Source: Nocardia huaxiensis (GTDB taxonomy: Bacteria > Actinomycetota > Actinomycetes > Mycobacteriales > Mycobacteriaceae). From it: a stretch of DNA of 64,000 nucleotides. Of this stretch, positions 25,651-35,641 are shown in pieces. A model generated the notes under the pieces. The model was not told the origin of the DNA, did not search any database, and saw nothing but the letters and a program-made list of their open reading frames with translations. Made by a program: the position numbers and the translations under genes. Every line of letters starts with the position of its first letter. Positions within the stretch are counted from its first letter, which is position 1. The stretch covers positions 7,998,001-8,062,000 of the forward strand of contig NZ_CP059399.1 of assembly GCF_013744875.1 (NCBI RefSeq). Reading direction: 5' to 3'.

Positions 25651-26544
25651 CTACAACGCTTTCAGGTTGGATAGCAGTTCGAAGGCGAAGTCGGCGGATT
25701 GCCACAGCGCCCGGTTCTCCGCGGCGGTGACCTCGCGCAGCGCCGGATCTTGTAGGGCCAGGCCGTTTCCGAAGATCACCACGTTCGCGCCCAGGTCCGC
25801 GGCGACGAGCATGGGCCGGGTCGCCACGCCCTTGCCCGCCAGCAGATCCAGGCCCTCGCCGACGAAGTAGAACCGCCACAGCGGGCCCAGGTCCGCGTCG
25901 TAGACCCGCTTGGTGTCGTCGATGATCACGTCGCCGGCATTGGCGATGGCCGCCACGATGGTGAAGTAGTCGCGCGCGTTCTCCGGTGTCGAGCCGACCG
26001 CCGCGACCGAGTACGCGAGATCGACGGCCAGGTGCGCGTTGTAGCCCGCCATGGCCGCCCGCGCGCCCGAGATGGCGCAGTCGGCGGCCAGGTCGAAGTA
26101 GCGTGTCCACTGCGATTCGACTGTGCCGCCGGTGAATTCGGCGTGCAGGTTGTTGAGGTACCGGCTCAGCAGTTCGAGGCTGATGGCGTGCGCGTACTCG
26201 GGGTCGGCGAAGGCCGCCGGGTCGCGCTGCAGCGGCATGACCGCCGCGTGTTCGACGCCGTCGAGGCCGATGCCGAACAGGCCGCGGCGATCCCGGTGCG
26301 CGGTGAGGATCTCGGTGATCTCGTGATTGTTGCTGACCGCGGTTTCCAACCGCTGCAGCGAATTTCCCGACAATTGGGAGGTGTCCGAGAGCCGGGCAAT
26401 GGTCGACAGTTCCGTCTCGGTGAGCGGGGTGCCGCAGACCGTCGAGGGGGCGGTCACCTCCGCCGCCGCCGGATTCGCCCCCGAAACCACCATTACACCG
26501 GCGGCTACCGCCGAAAACAGCCCAACCCGGGCAAAATTCCACAC
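25651..26544 (-). CDS. Secreted protein, DUF5995-like
   Basis: A 297-residue protein with an N-terminal signal sequence (FARVGLFSAVAAGVMVVSG, likely cut after NPAAA at about residue 28). The mature part contains SLELLSRYLNNLHAEF, AAMAGYNAHLAVDLAYSV and FYFVGEGLDLL, which resemble DUF5995 proteins of actinobacteria. The function is unknown. The start is GTG 26544; TACACT on the minus strand (26558-26553) ends 8 nt before it with no ribosome site, consistent with a leaderless mRNA. It converges with the GGDEF gene. Confidence 0.72.
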   Translation of the reverse strand: MWNFARVGLFSAVAAGVMVVSGANPAAAEVTAPSTVCGTPLTETELSTIARLSDTSQLSGNSLQRLETAVSNNHEITEILTAHRDRRGLFGIGLDGVEHAAVMPLQRDPAAFADPEYAHAISLELLSRYLNNLHAEFTGGTVESQWTRYFDLAADCAISGARAAMAGYNAHLAVDLAYSVAAVGSTPENARDYFTIVAAIANAGDVIIDDTKRVYDADLGPLWRFYFVGEGLDLLAGKGVATRPMLVAADLGANVVIFGNGLALQDPALREVTAAENRALWQSADFAFELLSNLKAL

Positions 26545-26702
26545 GAGCGCAAAGTGTACGAACCGGTCGCTCAGGGATTGGAATTCGAATCGCCGTGTCA
26601 GGGGGACTTTGCACCGAATTCCTGTTCGAACCCTGCCATGCGCGTAGGGTCACCGATCTGTCAGAGCAAACTTTCGGCTGATTACCCCTGGTGGAGGACG
26701 AC

Positions 26703-27596
26703 ATGGCCCCGAGCTCGCTCAGCCCGAGCGGAGACGCCCTGCTCATGGACAGACCCGGCGAGGGTCTGCTGTCCGAACTCGTCGAACACCTACGCCAGAA
26801 CCGCACGGTCCTGCGCGAAGAATGGGCCCGCCGCATCACCGACGCCAAACTGCTCACCGCCATGAGCCCCGATGAGATCTTCTCCGAGGCCACCTCCGTC
26901 TACGACAACTACGTCGACGCACTGGAGACCGGCAGCGTCGAAACGCTGCAGAACTACGCGCGCAATCTGTCCGAGCGCATCATCCCCCGGGGCGTCGAGA
27001 CCGACGAGGTGCTCGGCATCGTGCTGCTGCTGCGAGATGTGCTGGCGCGCTCGCTGTTCGAGAAGTATCAGAGCAATTTCACGCTGCTGAACCGGGTGCT
27101 GGACGCCTACGAACCGGCGGCCAACCGGATTGCCAATACCGTGGGCGTGTCCTTCGTGGAGGAACGCGAACGCATCATCCGCCAGCAGCAGGAGGCCATT
27201 CGCGAGCTGTCGACGCCGGTGCTGCAGGTGCGCGAGCAGCTGCTCATCCTGCCCATCATCGGCGTGCTGGATTCGCAGCGCGCCCGGCAGCTGACCGAAC
27301 AGCTGCTGGGTGCGATCCGGGGCAATCGCGCGAAGGTGGTGGTCATCGACATCACCGGTGTGCCGACCATCGACTCGACGGTCGCCAATCACCTGGTGCA
27401 GACCGTCGACGCGTCGGGGCTCATGGGCGCGAGCGTCATCATCACCGGGCTGTCCTCGGAGATCGCGCTCACCCTGGTGGCCATCGGCCTGGATCTGTCC
27501 AAGATGAACGCGGTCGGCGATCTGCAGGGCGGGATCGAGGAGGCCGAACGCCTGCTCGGATACGAGGTGAGCCGCACCGCCGCCGATAATTCCTGA
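26703..27596 (+). CDS. RsbR-type STAS regulator
   Basis: A 297-residue protein. The N-terminal helical domain (LRQNRTVLREEWARRITDAKLL, about residues 30-160) resembles RsbRD_N. A STAS domain follows at about 175-285, with VVVIDITGVPTIDSTVANHLVQT holding the threonine/serine positions that kinases such as RsbT modify in stressosome proteins. It is expected to act in a partner-switch stress cascade. No kinase or sigma factor gene is beside it. GGAGG lies five nt before ATG 26703; the earlier in-frame codon at 26691 overlaps that site. Confidence 0.87.
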   Translation: MAPSSLSPSGDALLMDRPGEGLLSELVEHLRQNRTVLREEWARRITDAKLLTAMSPDEIFSEATSVYDNYVDALETGSVETLQNYARNLSERIIPRGVETDEVLGIVLLLRDVLARSLFEKYQSNFTLLNRVLDAYEPAANRIANTVGVSFVEERERIIRQQQEAIRELSTPVLQVREQLLILPIIGVLDSQRARQLTEQLLGAIRGNRAKVVVIDITGVPTIDSTVANHLVQTVDASGLMGASVIITGLSSEIALTLVAIGLDLSKMNAVGDLQGGIEEAERLLGYEVSRTAADNS

Positions 27597-27632
27597 GCCT
27601 TCGACGACGGTGCGGGACAACCGGATTCGGCG

Positions 27633-29471
27633 CTAGTCGGTAGCGTCCGGGAACGCCTGCTGGCGATAGCCGCCGCGCAGGGTGCCCTCCACGTACGCCG
27701 TCTTGCAGGCCCGCCGCGCGATCTTGCCGCTGGAGGTCCGCGGGATCGACCCGGCGGGCACCAGCAGCAGATCCTGAACGTTGACCCCGTGCCGTTTCGC
27801 GATGGCGGCACGCACCGTCTCCGCGATCGGCTCCGGATCCAGTTTGGCTGCGCCCGTTCCCCGTTCGGCCACTATCACCAGCTTCTCGGCATTGTCGGCG
27901 TCGGCCACCGAGAAGGCGGCGACGAAGCCCGGACGCAGGGCATTGCTGGATTCCTGCGCCGAGTACTCGAGGTCCTGCGGGTAGTGATTGCGGCCGTCCA
28001 CAATCACCAGATCCTTGACGCGGCCGGTGATGTAGAGCTCGCCGTCGAGGTAGGAGCCGAAGTCGCCGGTGCGCATCCACCGGGCGTCGGCGGCCGCGCC
28101 CTCGGCGTGGCTGCCCTGCGGCAGACGGGAATTCAGCCGATTCTCGAAGGTGGCGACGCTTTCCTCCGGCCGGCCCCAGTAGCCGATGCCCATATTGCCG
28201 CCGTGCAGCCAGATCTCGCCGACCTCGCCGTCCGGCTTCTCCGCGCCGGTCTCCGGGTCCACGATGACCGCCCACTGCGACAGCGCCACGTAGCCGCAGG
28301 ACACCTGCGCCACAGCGTTTTCCGCGTCCGGATCGACCTGGGTCATGCGGCCGGCGTTGAGTTCGGTGCGGTCCACCCAGACCGTGCGGGCCTCGTCGTC
28401 GCGCTTGGTGGCGGAGACGAACAGGGTGGCCTCGGCCATGCCGTAGCAGGGTTTGATGGCGGTCTTGGGCAGGCCGTACGGGGCGAAGGCGTCGTTGAAC
28501 TTCTTCATCGACGTCACCGACACCGGTTCGCTGCCGTTGATCAGGCCGATCACATTGGAGAGGTCGAGCTCCTCCCCCGGCTTGGGCAGGCCGCGCACCG
28601 CGGCGTGCTCGAAGGCGAAATTCGGTGCCGCCGCGAAGATCTCGGCACCGTCCTCCTGCGCAGCCAGCTCCTTGATCCAGCGGTAGGGCCGCCGCACGAA
28701 GGCGCTGGGCGACATGATGGTGATGTACTTGCCGCCGATGGTCGGCAGGATCACCGTCAGCAGGCCCATGTCGTGGAACAGCGGCAACCAGGTGACGCCG
28801 CGGGCCTTTTCGGTGATGCCGATGGCGTCGATCATCTGCAGCAGGTTGGTGCCGACCGCCCGGTGTGTGATCTCCACACCGGCCGGGGTGCGCGTGGAAC
28901 CCGAGGTGTACTGCAGGTAGGCGATGCTGTCGACCTTGATGTCCGGACGCACCCAGGACACGCCCACGCTGTCCGGAATCGCTTCCACCGCAATGATGCG
29001 CGGCCGTTTCGGTGCGGGCAGATCCTTGAACAGCTCCCGCACCCCCGCCGCCGCGGCGGCGACGGTGAGGATGGCCGACGGCTGACAGTCGGCGAGGACC
29101 GCGTGCAGCCGGTCCGAGTGACCCTGCTCGTCCGGATCGAACAGCGGCACGGCGATATTGCCGGCATAGACCGCCGCGTACATGGCCACGACGTAGTCGA
29201 GCCCCTGCGGCGCAAGGATTGCCACGCGGTCGCCCGGCTGCGTCACCTGCTGCAGCCGGGCGGCCACCGCGCGCAATCGGACGCCGAACTGGTCCCACGT
29301 GATGTCGTGGTACTCGCCGTCGCGTTCGCGCGAATAGTCGATAAAGCGGTAGGCGAGCTCGCCTCCATTGGCCTGACTGTGCTTGTCGACCAGGTCGATC
29401 ATGGTCAGGTTGTCAGGGATCGAGATGTTGCCGTGCTCGTCCAGATAGTCATCGAAGTTCTCGCCGATCAT
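27633..29471 (-). CDS. Fatty acyl-AMP ligase, FadD32-type
   Basis: A 612-residue FAAL closely resembling mycobacterial FadD32, which loads long fatty acyl-adenylates onto polyketide synthases such as Pks13 for mycolic acid synthesis. Shared signatures are [63 protein letters not shown] and [29 protein letters not shown] precedes ATG 29471. No pks13 or accD4 lies next to it, so it may be a paralog rather than the core mycolate enzyme. It probably forms a unit with the KAS gene 123 bp upstream. Confidence 0.9.
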   Translation of the reverse strand: MIGENFDDYLDEHGNISIPDNLTMIDLVDKHSQANGGELAYRFIDYSRERDGEYHDITWDQFGVRLRAVAARLQQVTQPGDRVAILAPQGLDYVVAMYAAVYAGNIAVPLFDPDEQGHSDRLHAVLADCQPSAILTVAAAAAGVRELFKDLPAPKRPRIIAVEAIPDSVGVSWVRPDIKVDSIAYLQYTSGSTRTPAGVEITHRAVGTNLLQMIDAIGITEKARGVTWLPLFHDMGLLTVILPTIGGKYITIMSPSAFVRRPYRWIKELAAQEDGAEIFAAAPNFAFEHAAVRGLPKPGEELDLSNVIGLINGSEPVSVTSMKKFNDAFAPYGLPKTAIKPCYGMAEATLFVSATKRDDEARTVWVDRTELNAGRMTQVDPDAENAVAQVSCGYVALSQWAVIVDPETGAEKPDGEVGEIWLHGGNMGIGYWGRPEESVATFENRLNSRLPQGSHAEGAAADARWMRTGDFGSYLDGELYITGRVKDLVIVDGRNHYPQDLEYSAQESSNALRPGFVAAFSVADADNAEKLVIVAERGTGAAKLDPEPIAETVRAAIAKRHGVNVQDLLLVPAGSIPRTSSGKIARRACKTAYVEGTLRGGYRQQAFPDATD

Positions 29472-29594
29472 TCCCTATCCTTTTTCAACTCACAGCAGCC
29501 GTGGCTGTGTAGTGACACCGAACAAAGATCGACACCGAAAGCCCGAGAGAAGCAGGGCTGCCAGAGATTAGCAGGTGCCGTAATCCCGCGTCAC

Positions 29595-30839
29595 TCAGTA
29601 CCGGCCGAAGGCCAGGGCGACGTTGTGCCCGCCGAACCCGAAGGAGTTGTTGAGGGCGTAGTCGTAGCGACCGGGACGGGCCTGGCCGTGCACCACGTCG
29701 AGATCGATTTCCGGGTCCAGATTGTCCAAATTCAGGGTGGGCGGGACGATTCCGTCGCGTACCGACAAAACGGTGATGACCGATTCCAGCGCACCGACCG
29801 CGCCGATGGAATGGCCCAGCGCGGACTTGGGCGCGTACACCGCGGCGTGATTGCCGACCGCCTGATAGATGGCATTCGCCTCGGCGGTGTCACCGATCGG
29901 GGTCGCGGTGGCGTGCGCATTGATATGGGAGACATCGGATTTGGCGATTCCGGCGTGCTCCATGGCGCGCGCCATGGCACGGGCCGCGCCGGTGCCCTCC
30001 GGGTCCGGGGCGACCAGGTGGAAACCGTCGGAGGTGATGCCCGCGCCCATGATCCGGGCGTGGATGGTCGCGCCGCGCGCCTTGGCGTGCTCCTCGGTCT
30101 CGATGACCATGAGCGCGCCCGCCTCGCCGAAAACGAAGCCGTCGCGGTCCTTGTCGAAGGGGCGGGACGCGCCCTTGGGGTCGTGATTGCGGGTGCTCAT
30201 GGCGCGCATCATGGAGAACCCGGCGATGGGCAGCGCCTGGATGGAGCCCTCCACGCCGCCGGTGACCATCATGTCGGCCTCACCCATGACGATCTTCTGC
30301 CAGGCATTGGCAATCGCCTCAGAACCGGACGAACAGGCCGAAACGGGAGTCGTAATGCCCGCTCGCGCACCGAGTTCGGTGCCGACGATGGCCGCCGCGC
30401 CATTGGGCATGGTGGTCTGCACGGTCAGCGGCGAAACCTTGCGGTAGCCGCCGTGCGCCAGCTTGTCGCGGGCGATGATGAGCATCTCCGCACCGCCCAG
30501 ACCGGTGCCGATGGCGACGCCGAGACGGTCCTTGTCCACCTCCGGATTGCCGGCATTGCGCCAGACCTCGCGGCCGAGCACGGTGGCCATCTGCTCCACG
30601 TAGGACATGCGACGGCATTCGGCGTGGGTAAGCTGGGAGGTGGGGGTCACCTTGAGGTGGCCGCCGATGCGCACGGGCAGTTGGAAATCGTCGAGGAAGC
30701 TGTCCTCCAGGACGTCGATTCCGCTCTCCCCGTTGAGTAGTCCCTTCCAGGTCGAGTCGACGTCACCGGCGATGGACGTGGTGGCGGCCAGCGAGGTCAC
30801 GACGACGTCGGGAAATTTCCTGCGGTTGGGCGTCTGCAT
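29595..30839 (-). CDS. Beta-ketoacyl-ACP synthase, KasA/KasB type
   Basis: A 414-residue FAS-II condensing enzyme. The catalytic triad C169 (VSACSSGSE), H309 (NAHATATP) and H343 (LGHSIGA), with K338 and the glycine loop GFGGHN (401-406), is complete, and its spacing matches mycobacterial KasA. It extends acyl-AcpM chains with malonyl-AcpM. GGAG lies 7 nt before ATG 30839; a TTG at 30857 would add six residues and overlap that site. It stands upstream of the FadD32-type ligase and divergent from a desaturase, outside the usual fabD-acpM-kasA-kasB cluster. Confidence 0.92.
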   Translation of the reverse strand: MQTPNRRKFPDVVVTSLAATTSIAGDVDSTWKGLLNGESGIDVLEDSFLDDFQLPVRIGGHLKVTPTSQLTHAECRRMSYVEQMATVLGREVWRNAGNPEVDKDRLGVAIGTGLGGAEMLIIARDKLAHGGYRKVSPLTVQTTMPNGAAAIVGTELGARAGITTPVSACSSGSEAIANAWQKIVMGEADMMVTGGVEGSIQALPIAGFSMMRAMSTRNHDPKGASRPFDKDRDGFVFGEAGALMVIETEEHAKARGATIHARIMGAGITSDGFHLVAPDPEGTGAARAMARAMEHAGIAKSDVSHINAHATATPIGDTAEANAIYQAVGNHAAVYAPKSALGHSIGAVGALESVITVLSVRDGIVPPTLNLDNLDPEIDLDVVHGQARPGRYDYALNNSFGFGGHNVALAFGRY

Positions 30840-31149
30840 GTTCACTCTCCGTAGCAATGCTCCGGCGAACCCGCTATCGATCCGCGTGGGCTGTCAAGGA
30901 CTGTTTTGCAACTAGCGAACTGACCCGGCCATGAGACTTCGGCGGGGGATGAGCCAATCTCCGGCGAACTGGGCTAGATTATCCGAGGCGAAGCCGACCA
31001 GTCTCCTCATACGACACGCGAGCTTCCCGGATCACCTCACCAGGCCATCGGCCGACATGCATTCTCCAGCACCACGCCAGGCCGTGTTCTGCACAGTTCT
31101 GCACCATCATTCCGCAGCGCCGAGCCATTTCGAGGGAGGGCACACCACA
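30840..31149. other. 310-bp divergent promoter region, KAS / desaturase
   Basis: No open frame with coding character is seen here. The region serves two divergent lipid genes, so it should hold both promoters. AT-rich stretches occur at 30895-30915 and around 30970-30980 (TAGATTAT). A ribosome site GGGAGGG lies at 31134-31140. I see no convincing palindrome. Confidence 0.5.
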
Positions 31150-32154
31150 GTGGCCAGGAGTCTCACGCAGTTGGAACTGCTCATGGAGCTGGAACCGATT
31201 GCCGAGCAGAATGTGAACAGGCATCTATCCATGGCCAAGGACTGGCATCCGCACGACTATGTGCCGTGGGATGACGGTCGCAACTTTGCAGCTATGGACG
31301 GTGAAGATTGGGAACTCGGACAATCCCGACTCAGCGAGGTCGCCCGCGCGGCCATGATCACCAATCTGCTCACCGAGGACAATTTGCCCAGCTATCACCG
31401 GGAGATCGCGGAGAACTTCTCCCAGGACGGTGCGTGGGGCACCTGGGTCGGGCGCTGGACCGCCGAGGAGAACCGGCACGGCATCGTCATCCGCGACTAT
31501 CTCGTGGTGACCCGCGGCGTCGACCCGGTGGCGCTGGAACGGGATCGAATGGTGCACATGACCAATGGCTATTCGGCCATGAGCCTGGTGCAGCAGGGCA
31601 CGGGCAATCAGGCAATTCGGGCGGATGCCGGATTTATGCACTCTGTCGTCTATGTGACATTTCAGGAATTGGCCACTCGCGTTTCTCATCGCAATACCGG
31701 CAAAGTGTGCAATGACCCGATTGCGGACCGAATGCTGCAGCGCATCGCCGCGGACGAAAACCTGCACATGATCTTCTATCGCAACATCTGCGAGGCCGCC
31801 CTGAACCTGTCGCCGGATCAGGCCCTGGAAGCGATCAGCAATGTGGTGCAGAACTTCCAGATGCCCGGCGCGGGCATGCCCAACTTCCGCCGCAATGGCG
31901 TGCTCATGGCCAAGCACGGCATCTACGATCTGCGCCAGCATCTCGAAGAGGTCGTCCTGCCGGTGCTCAAGAAGTGGAACATCATGGAGCGCAGCGACTT
32001 CGGGGCGCGCGGCGAGCAGCTGCGGAACGAGCTCGGCGAGTTCATCGAACGCCTGCGCAAGGACGTGGTCCGGTTCGAGGAGCAGCGCGACAAGGCCCTC
32101 GCCCGCGAGGCCGCCCGCCGCGACAGCGCCCTCGAGCAACCCGCCATGGCCTGA
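31150..32154 (+). CDS. Acyl-[ACP] desaturase, DesA1/DesA2-like
   Basis: A 334-residue soluble di-iron desaturase (PF03405), very like mycobacterial DesA1. It introduces a double bond into acyl-ACP. The ligand pattern is intact: E76 in TEDNLPSYHRE, EENRH (106-110), FQELATRVSHRNTGK and ADENLHMIFYR. The start is GTG 31150, with GGGAGGG about 10 nt upstream; the longer open frame before it has no homology. The reductant in this family is a ferredoxin-type system not encoded here. With the divergent KAS and FAAL it forms a small lipid-modification locus. Confidence 0.92.
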   Translation: MARSLTQLELLMELEPIAEQNVNRHLSMAKDWHPHDYVPWDDGRNFAAMDGEDWELGQSRLSEVARAAMITNLLTEDNLPSYHREIAENFSQDGAWGTWVGRWTAEENRHGIVIRDYLVVTRGVDPVALERDRMVHMTNGYSAMSLVQQGTGNQAIRADAGFMHSVVYVTFQELATRVSHRNTGKVCNDPIADRMLQRIAADENLHMIFYRNICEAALNLSPDQALEAISNVVQNFQMPGAGMPNFRRNGVLMAKHGIYDLRQHLEEVVLPVLKKWNIMERSDFGARGEQLRNELGEFIERLRKDVVRFEEQRDKALAREAARRDSALEQPAMA

Positions 32155-32175
32155 GCCGCACCCGCTCGGACAGCA

Positions 32176-33009
32176 CTAGAACAACGTCATCGGATCCGTC
32201 GGTATGGGATCCGGCAGCGGCGCCAGCTCCGGCACGCGCGCTCGCACCTCACCGTGGAAACGGCGAGCGAGCGTGCGTGCCTTCGCATTGTCCGGGGTGT
32301 GCACGAACACCGTCGGCGACCGCCCCTCGCGCAGCCACCCCGCCACCGTCTCGACCCACGGCTGCCACCCCGCCACCGTCCGATCCACATCGTCGCGCCC
32401 GTGGTATCGCACGATCGGAAACTCGGTGAGCGCCCGCATTCGCCGAGGCACCCGCGGCTTCTTTCCCGCCGCCTCCCGCTCCGCCGCGCTCTCCGGCGGC
32501 GACGCGAACAGCGTGGTGGTGTCGAACGGCACCCACTCCGCGCCCGCCGCGGTCAGCACCGACTCCAATTGCCTTATGGCTCGGTCATTTTCGAAGAATG
32601 CCGGATGCCGCACCTCCACCGCCACCCGATGCCGCGACGGCAGCCCCTCCAGCAGATCCGCCAGTGCGCCCAGATCGGTGAACGTCCCCGGCAACTGCAC
32701 CCACAGCGCGTGCAGCCGACGCCCCAGCGGCTCCACCGCCTCCAGGAAGGCATTCATCTCATCGTCGATACCGCTGAGTCTGCGATCGTGAGTCACAGTG
32801 CGCGGCAACTTCATAACGAACCGAAACTCCGGATCAGTCTGCCGCGCCCAGGATTCCACGGTCCGCCGCTGCGGCGTCGCGTAGAACGTCGTATTCCCCT
32901 CCACCGCATTGCACCACGACGCATACGACCGCAGCCGCTCCGCCGGAGGCAATGGCTTCTCCTGCCAATCAGGGTGTTGCCACATCGCACATCCCACGTG
33001 AAGCCGCAT
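32176..33009 (-). CDS. DUF72 family protein (YecE-like)
   Basis: A 277-residue TIM-barrel-like protein. The start MRLHVGCAMWQHPDW and the segments YASWCNAVEGNTTFYATP, FRFVMKLPRTVTHDRRL, VEVRHPAFF and VRYHGRDD are standard DUF72 signatures. The biochemical role is unknown. ATG 33009 is chosen because homology begins there; ten more codons are open upstream. It converges with the desaturase gene with 21 bp between them. Confidence 0.9.
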   Translation of the reverse strand: MRLHVGCAMWQHPDWQEKPLPPAERLRSYASWCNAVEGNTTFYATPQRRTVESWARQTDPEFRFVMKLPRTVTHDRRLSGIDDEMNAFLEAVEPLGRRLHALWVQLPGTFTDLGALADLLEGLPSRHRVAVEVRHPAFFENDRAIRQLESVLTAAGAEWVPFDTTTLFASPPESAAEREAAGKKPRVPRRMRALTEFPIVRYHGRDDVDRTVAGWQPWVETVAGWLREGRSPTVFVHTPDNAKARTLARRFHGEVRARVPELAPLPDPIPTDPMTLF

Positions 33010-33120
33010 ACCCTGCACGCTATCCGACCCTGATCGCACCCCAGTCTCGATGCCCTCCCAATAGGCACAATCCGTCCCCCACCCTCCGCCCCGGGTTGGC
33101 GTTGCACTCCGGGGCCGGCA

Positions 33121-34635
33121 TCACCGCTGTCGCCGCCGAGGTTTCACCCATCCAAAGGTCAGTTCGACGGCGCGCTTCCAGTTGTCGTACTCGTCTTCGC
33201 GAACCGCGGCGTCCATGCGCGGGATCCATTGGGCGGCGAGACGCCAGTTGTGACGCAGGCCCTCCAGGTCGGGCCAGTAGCCGACGGCCAGCCCCGCCGC
33301 GTAGGCGGCGCCGAGGGAAACGGTTTCGGCGACGATCGGGCGCATGACGGGGATGTCGAGGACGTCGGCGATCGTCTGCATCAACAGATTGTCGGAGGTC
33401 ATGCCGCCGGCTACGCGGAGCGCTGAGGCGTGCAGGCCGGAGTCGGCGTTCATGGCCTCGACCACGTCGCGGGTCTGCCAGGCGGTGGCCTCGAGGACGG
33501 CGCGGGCTATGTGCCCCTTGGTGATGTAGGAGGTGAGGCCGATGAGCAGGCCGCGGGCATCGCTGCGCCAGTGCGGGGCGTAGAGGCCGGAGAAGGCGGG
33601 GACCAGGTAGCAGCCGCCGTTGTCTTCGACTGTGGCGGCGAGGGTTTCGATCTCGGGAGCGCTGGTGATCAGCCCGATGTTGTCGCGCAGCCACTGGACC
33701 AGGGAACCGGTGACGGCGATGGGGCCTTCGAGGGCGTAGACCGGGTCGGGGCCCACCTGGTAGCCGATGGTGGTGAGCAGGCCGTGTTTGGAGCGGATGA
33801 GTTCGGTTCCGGTGTTCATGAGCATGAAACCGCCTGTGCCATAGGTGCATTCGGTTTCACCCGGGGCGAAGCAGGTTTGGCCGAAGAGGGCGGCGTGCTG
33901 GTCGCCGAGGGCGGCGGCGATGCGGACGCCCGGGGTGACGCGGCGGGCGGTGCCGAAATCGCCTGTGGAGGGCTCGATTCGGGGGAGCATGGCGCGGGGG
34001 ATGCCGAAGAAGCGCAGGAGTTCGTCGTCCCATTCGAGGGTGGCGAGGTTCATGAGGAGGGTGCGGCCGGCGTTCGTGACGTCGGTGACGTGGACGCCGT
34101 GGTCGGCGCCGCCGGTGAGATTCCAGATGAGCCAGGTTTCCATGGTGCCGAACAGGACGTCGCCGCGTTCGGCGCGCTCGCGCAGACCGGGGACATTGTC
34201 GAGCAGCCAGCGCAGGCGCGGGGCGGCGAAGTATGTCGCGAGCGGTAGGCCGCACAGGTCCCGGATGCGTTCCGCACCAGGGGTTTCGGTGAATGAGCGC
34301 ACCAAGTCTTCGGTGCGCACATCCTGCCAGACGATGGCGCGGCCGATAGGGGTGCCGGTGCGGCGGTCCCACACCACGGTGGTCTCCCGCTGATTGGCGA
34401 TCCCCACCGCCGCCACCTGATCCACGGTGATGCCCGAATCCCGCAGTGCCGCAGGGACGATGCGCTCGACATTGCGCCAGATCTCCAGCGCGTCCTGCTC
34501 CACCCAGCCGGGGCGCGGGTAGTGCTGTTTATGCTCGCGCTGCGCCACCCCGGCCAACCGAGCGCGCTGGTCGAACAGGATGCACCGGGTGGAGGTGGTG
34601 CCCTGGTCGATGGCGAGCACATAGCGTTGCGTCAT
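33121..34635 (-). CDS. Glycerol kinase paralog 1
   Basis: A 504-residue FGGY-family kinase that would phosphorylate glycerol to glycerol-3-phosphate. It keeps [32 protein letters not shown] and [11 protein letters not shown]. It departs from the second copy at the C-terminal nucleotide-binding loop: RVAGG instead of [13 protein letters not shown] also replaces GSIAVTGS. It lies downstream of and co-directional with the IclR gene. The changes suggest relaxed or altered nucleotide or polyol specificity; activity is not certain. ATG 34635 gives the family N-terminus. Confidence 0.87.
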   Translation of the reverse strand: MTQRYVLAIDQGTTSTRCILFDQRARLAGVAQREHKQHYPRPGWVEQDALEIWRNVERIVPAALRDSGITVDQVAAVGIANQRETTVVWDRRTGTPIGRAIVWQDVRTEDLVRSFTETPGAERIRDLCGLPLATYFAAPRLRWLLDNVPGLRERAERGDVLFGTMETWLIWNLTGGADHGVHVTDVTNAGRTLLMNLATLEWDDELLRFFGIPRAMLPRIEPSTGDFGTARRVTPGVRIAAALGDQHAALFGQTCFAPGETECTYGTGGFMLMNTGTELIRSKHGLLTTIGYQVGPDPVYALEGPIAVTGSLVQWLRDNIGLITSAPEIETLAATVEDNGGCYLVPAFSGLYAPHWRSDARGLLIGLTSYITKGHIARAVLEATAWQTRDVVEAMNADSGLHASALRVAGGMTSDNLLMQTIADVLDIPVMRPIVAETVSLGAAYAAGLAVGYWPDLEGLRHNWRLAAQWIPRMDAAVREDEYDNWKRAVELTFGWVKPRRRQR

Positions 34636-34710
34636 CCGAGCCCGCTCTCGTAGTGCATGGAACACCCACTCTCGCGCCGCGCGCGCTCACGATCCGTGCG
34701 AAGGCTGAAC

Positions 34711-34723
34711 TCACGGTACGTGA
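34711..34723. promoter_or_regulatory. Palindrome TCACG-GTA-CGTGA before glycerol kinase paralog 1
   Basis: A perfect 13-bp inverted repeat in the 91-bp gap between the IclR stop and the kinase start. It could be an operator or a short hairpin. It does not share the AAACCGTTCG motif found in the divergent promoter on the other side of IclR. Confidence 0.3.
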
Positions 34724-34726
34724 AAA

Positions 34727-35491
34727 TCATTGTGCCCCACCGAGATCCCTCGACACCGCGTGTGCGGCGTCACGCACCTGACCGACCAGGGAAGCGCGCG
34801 GGCGCAATTGGCCGTCGCAGAGGCGGTCGATGGGGCCGGTGATGCCGATGGCTCCGACCACCAGGCCGCCACGGCCGCGAACAGGGGCTGCGATACCCGC
34901 TTCGTCGGGGCGGAATTCGCCGGTGTCCCCGGCCCATCCGGTGCGGCGCACCTCTGTCAGGGCACGATTCAGCGCCGCTCTGTCAGTGATCGTGCGGTGG
35001 GTCAACGCGGGGAGTTCATCTTCGCGCGTCGATGCCGCGAGTTCGGAGTCGTAGGCCAGCAACACTTTTCCTAATGCGGTGGCGTGCGGGGGCAGGATCT
35101 CCCCCACTTCCAGGGCCTGTTCGGTGTTGTCGGGGCGGAAGACATGATGCACGACGGTCACGTCGCCGTGGCGCAGGGTGGCGATGCGGACGGATTCTCC
35201 GCTGCGGGCCGCCAGCGCGTCGGCCCGGTTGATGGCCCGCGAGCGCAGCTCGTTCGCGTCCATATAGCCGCCACCGAGCTCTCCCATGGCCGGGCCGAGC
35301 ATGTACTTGCCGCTGACCGGGTCCTGGTCGACGAACCCGACGCCCTGCAGTGTCCGCAGGATCCCGTGTGCCGTCGGCTTGGCGAGGCCGAGCGCGGCGG
35401 CGATCTCCCCCACCGCCATGCGACCCGATCCGCGCGCCAGCAATCGCAGCATGGCGGCCGCACGCTCGATCGACTGAATCGGACCCGGCAT
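34727..35491 (-). CDS. IclR-family regulator of glycerol catabolism (GylR-like)
   Basis: A 254-residue regulator with an N-terminal winged helix ([51 protein letters not shown]) and the C-terminal IclR effector domain. It lies between two glycerol kinase genes and divergent from glpK-glpD-glpF, the same context as GylR of Streptomyces, so glycerol or glycerol-3-phosphate is the expected effector. The divergent space holds a repeated AAACCGTTCG motif that may be its site. Confidence 0.9.
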   Translation of the reverse strand: MPGPIQSIERAAAMLRLLARGSGRMAVGEIAAALGLAKPTAHGILRTLQGVGFVDQDPVSGKYMLGPAMGELGGGYMDANELRSRAINRADALAARSGESVRIATLRHGDVTVVHHVFRPDNTEQALEVGEILPPHATALGKVLLAYDSELAASTREDELPALTHRTITDRAALNRALTEVRRTGWAGDTGEFRPDEAGIAAPVRGRGGLVVGAIGITGPIDRLCDGQLRPRASLVGQVRDAAHAVSRDLGGAQ

Positions 35492-35508
35492 GTCCGTAAC
35501 CTACCAGC

Positions 35509-35561
35509 AAACCGTTCGGCATTGTCGAACGCCGTCCCTGTGCGCGGGAGTAAACCGTTCG
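35509..35561. promoter_or_regulatory. Candidate IclR operators in the glpK promoter
   Basis: AAACCGTTCG occurs twice as direct repeats, at 35509-35518 and 35552-35561, 43 bp or about four helical turns apart. The first is also half of an inverted repeat GTTCG-N7-CGAAC (35514-35530). Both lie in the 150-bp space between iclR and the divergent glycerol operon. Confidence 0.5.
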
Positions 35562-35641
35562 TAATGTGTCAGTCGGGCGCAGTGGCACCACCGCCCATCA
35601 GGGCAAACGGGCTCAACGAAGAGTTTCCGGAAAGGACCGCG

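Noticed and set aside
27789..30740. A 983-codon plus-strand open frame
   Set aside because: Antisense to the FAAL and KAS genes, whose catalytic motifs are intact; the frame has no recognisable domain.
30840..31149. A short gene upstream of the desaturase, using ATG 31057 or the open frame from 30931
   Set aside because: The extra sequence is not like any desaturase N-terminus, has poor coding character, and GTG 31150 has a ribosome site and matches the family start.
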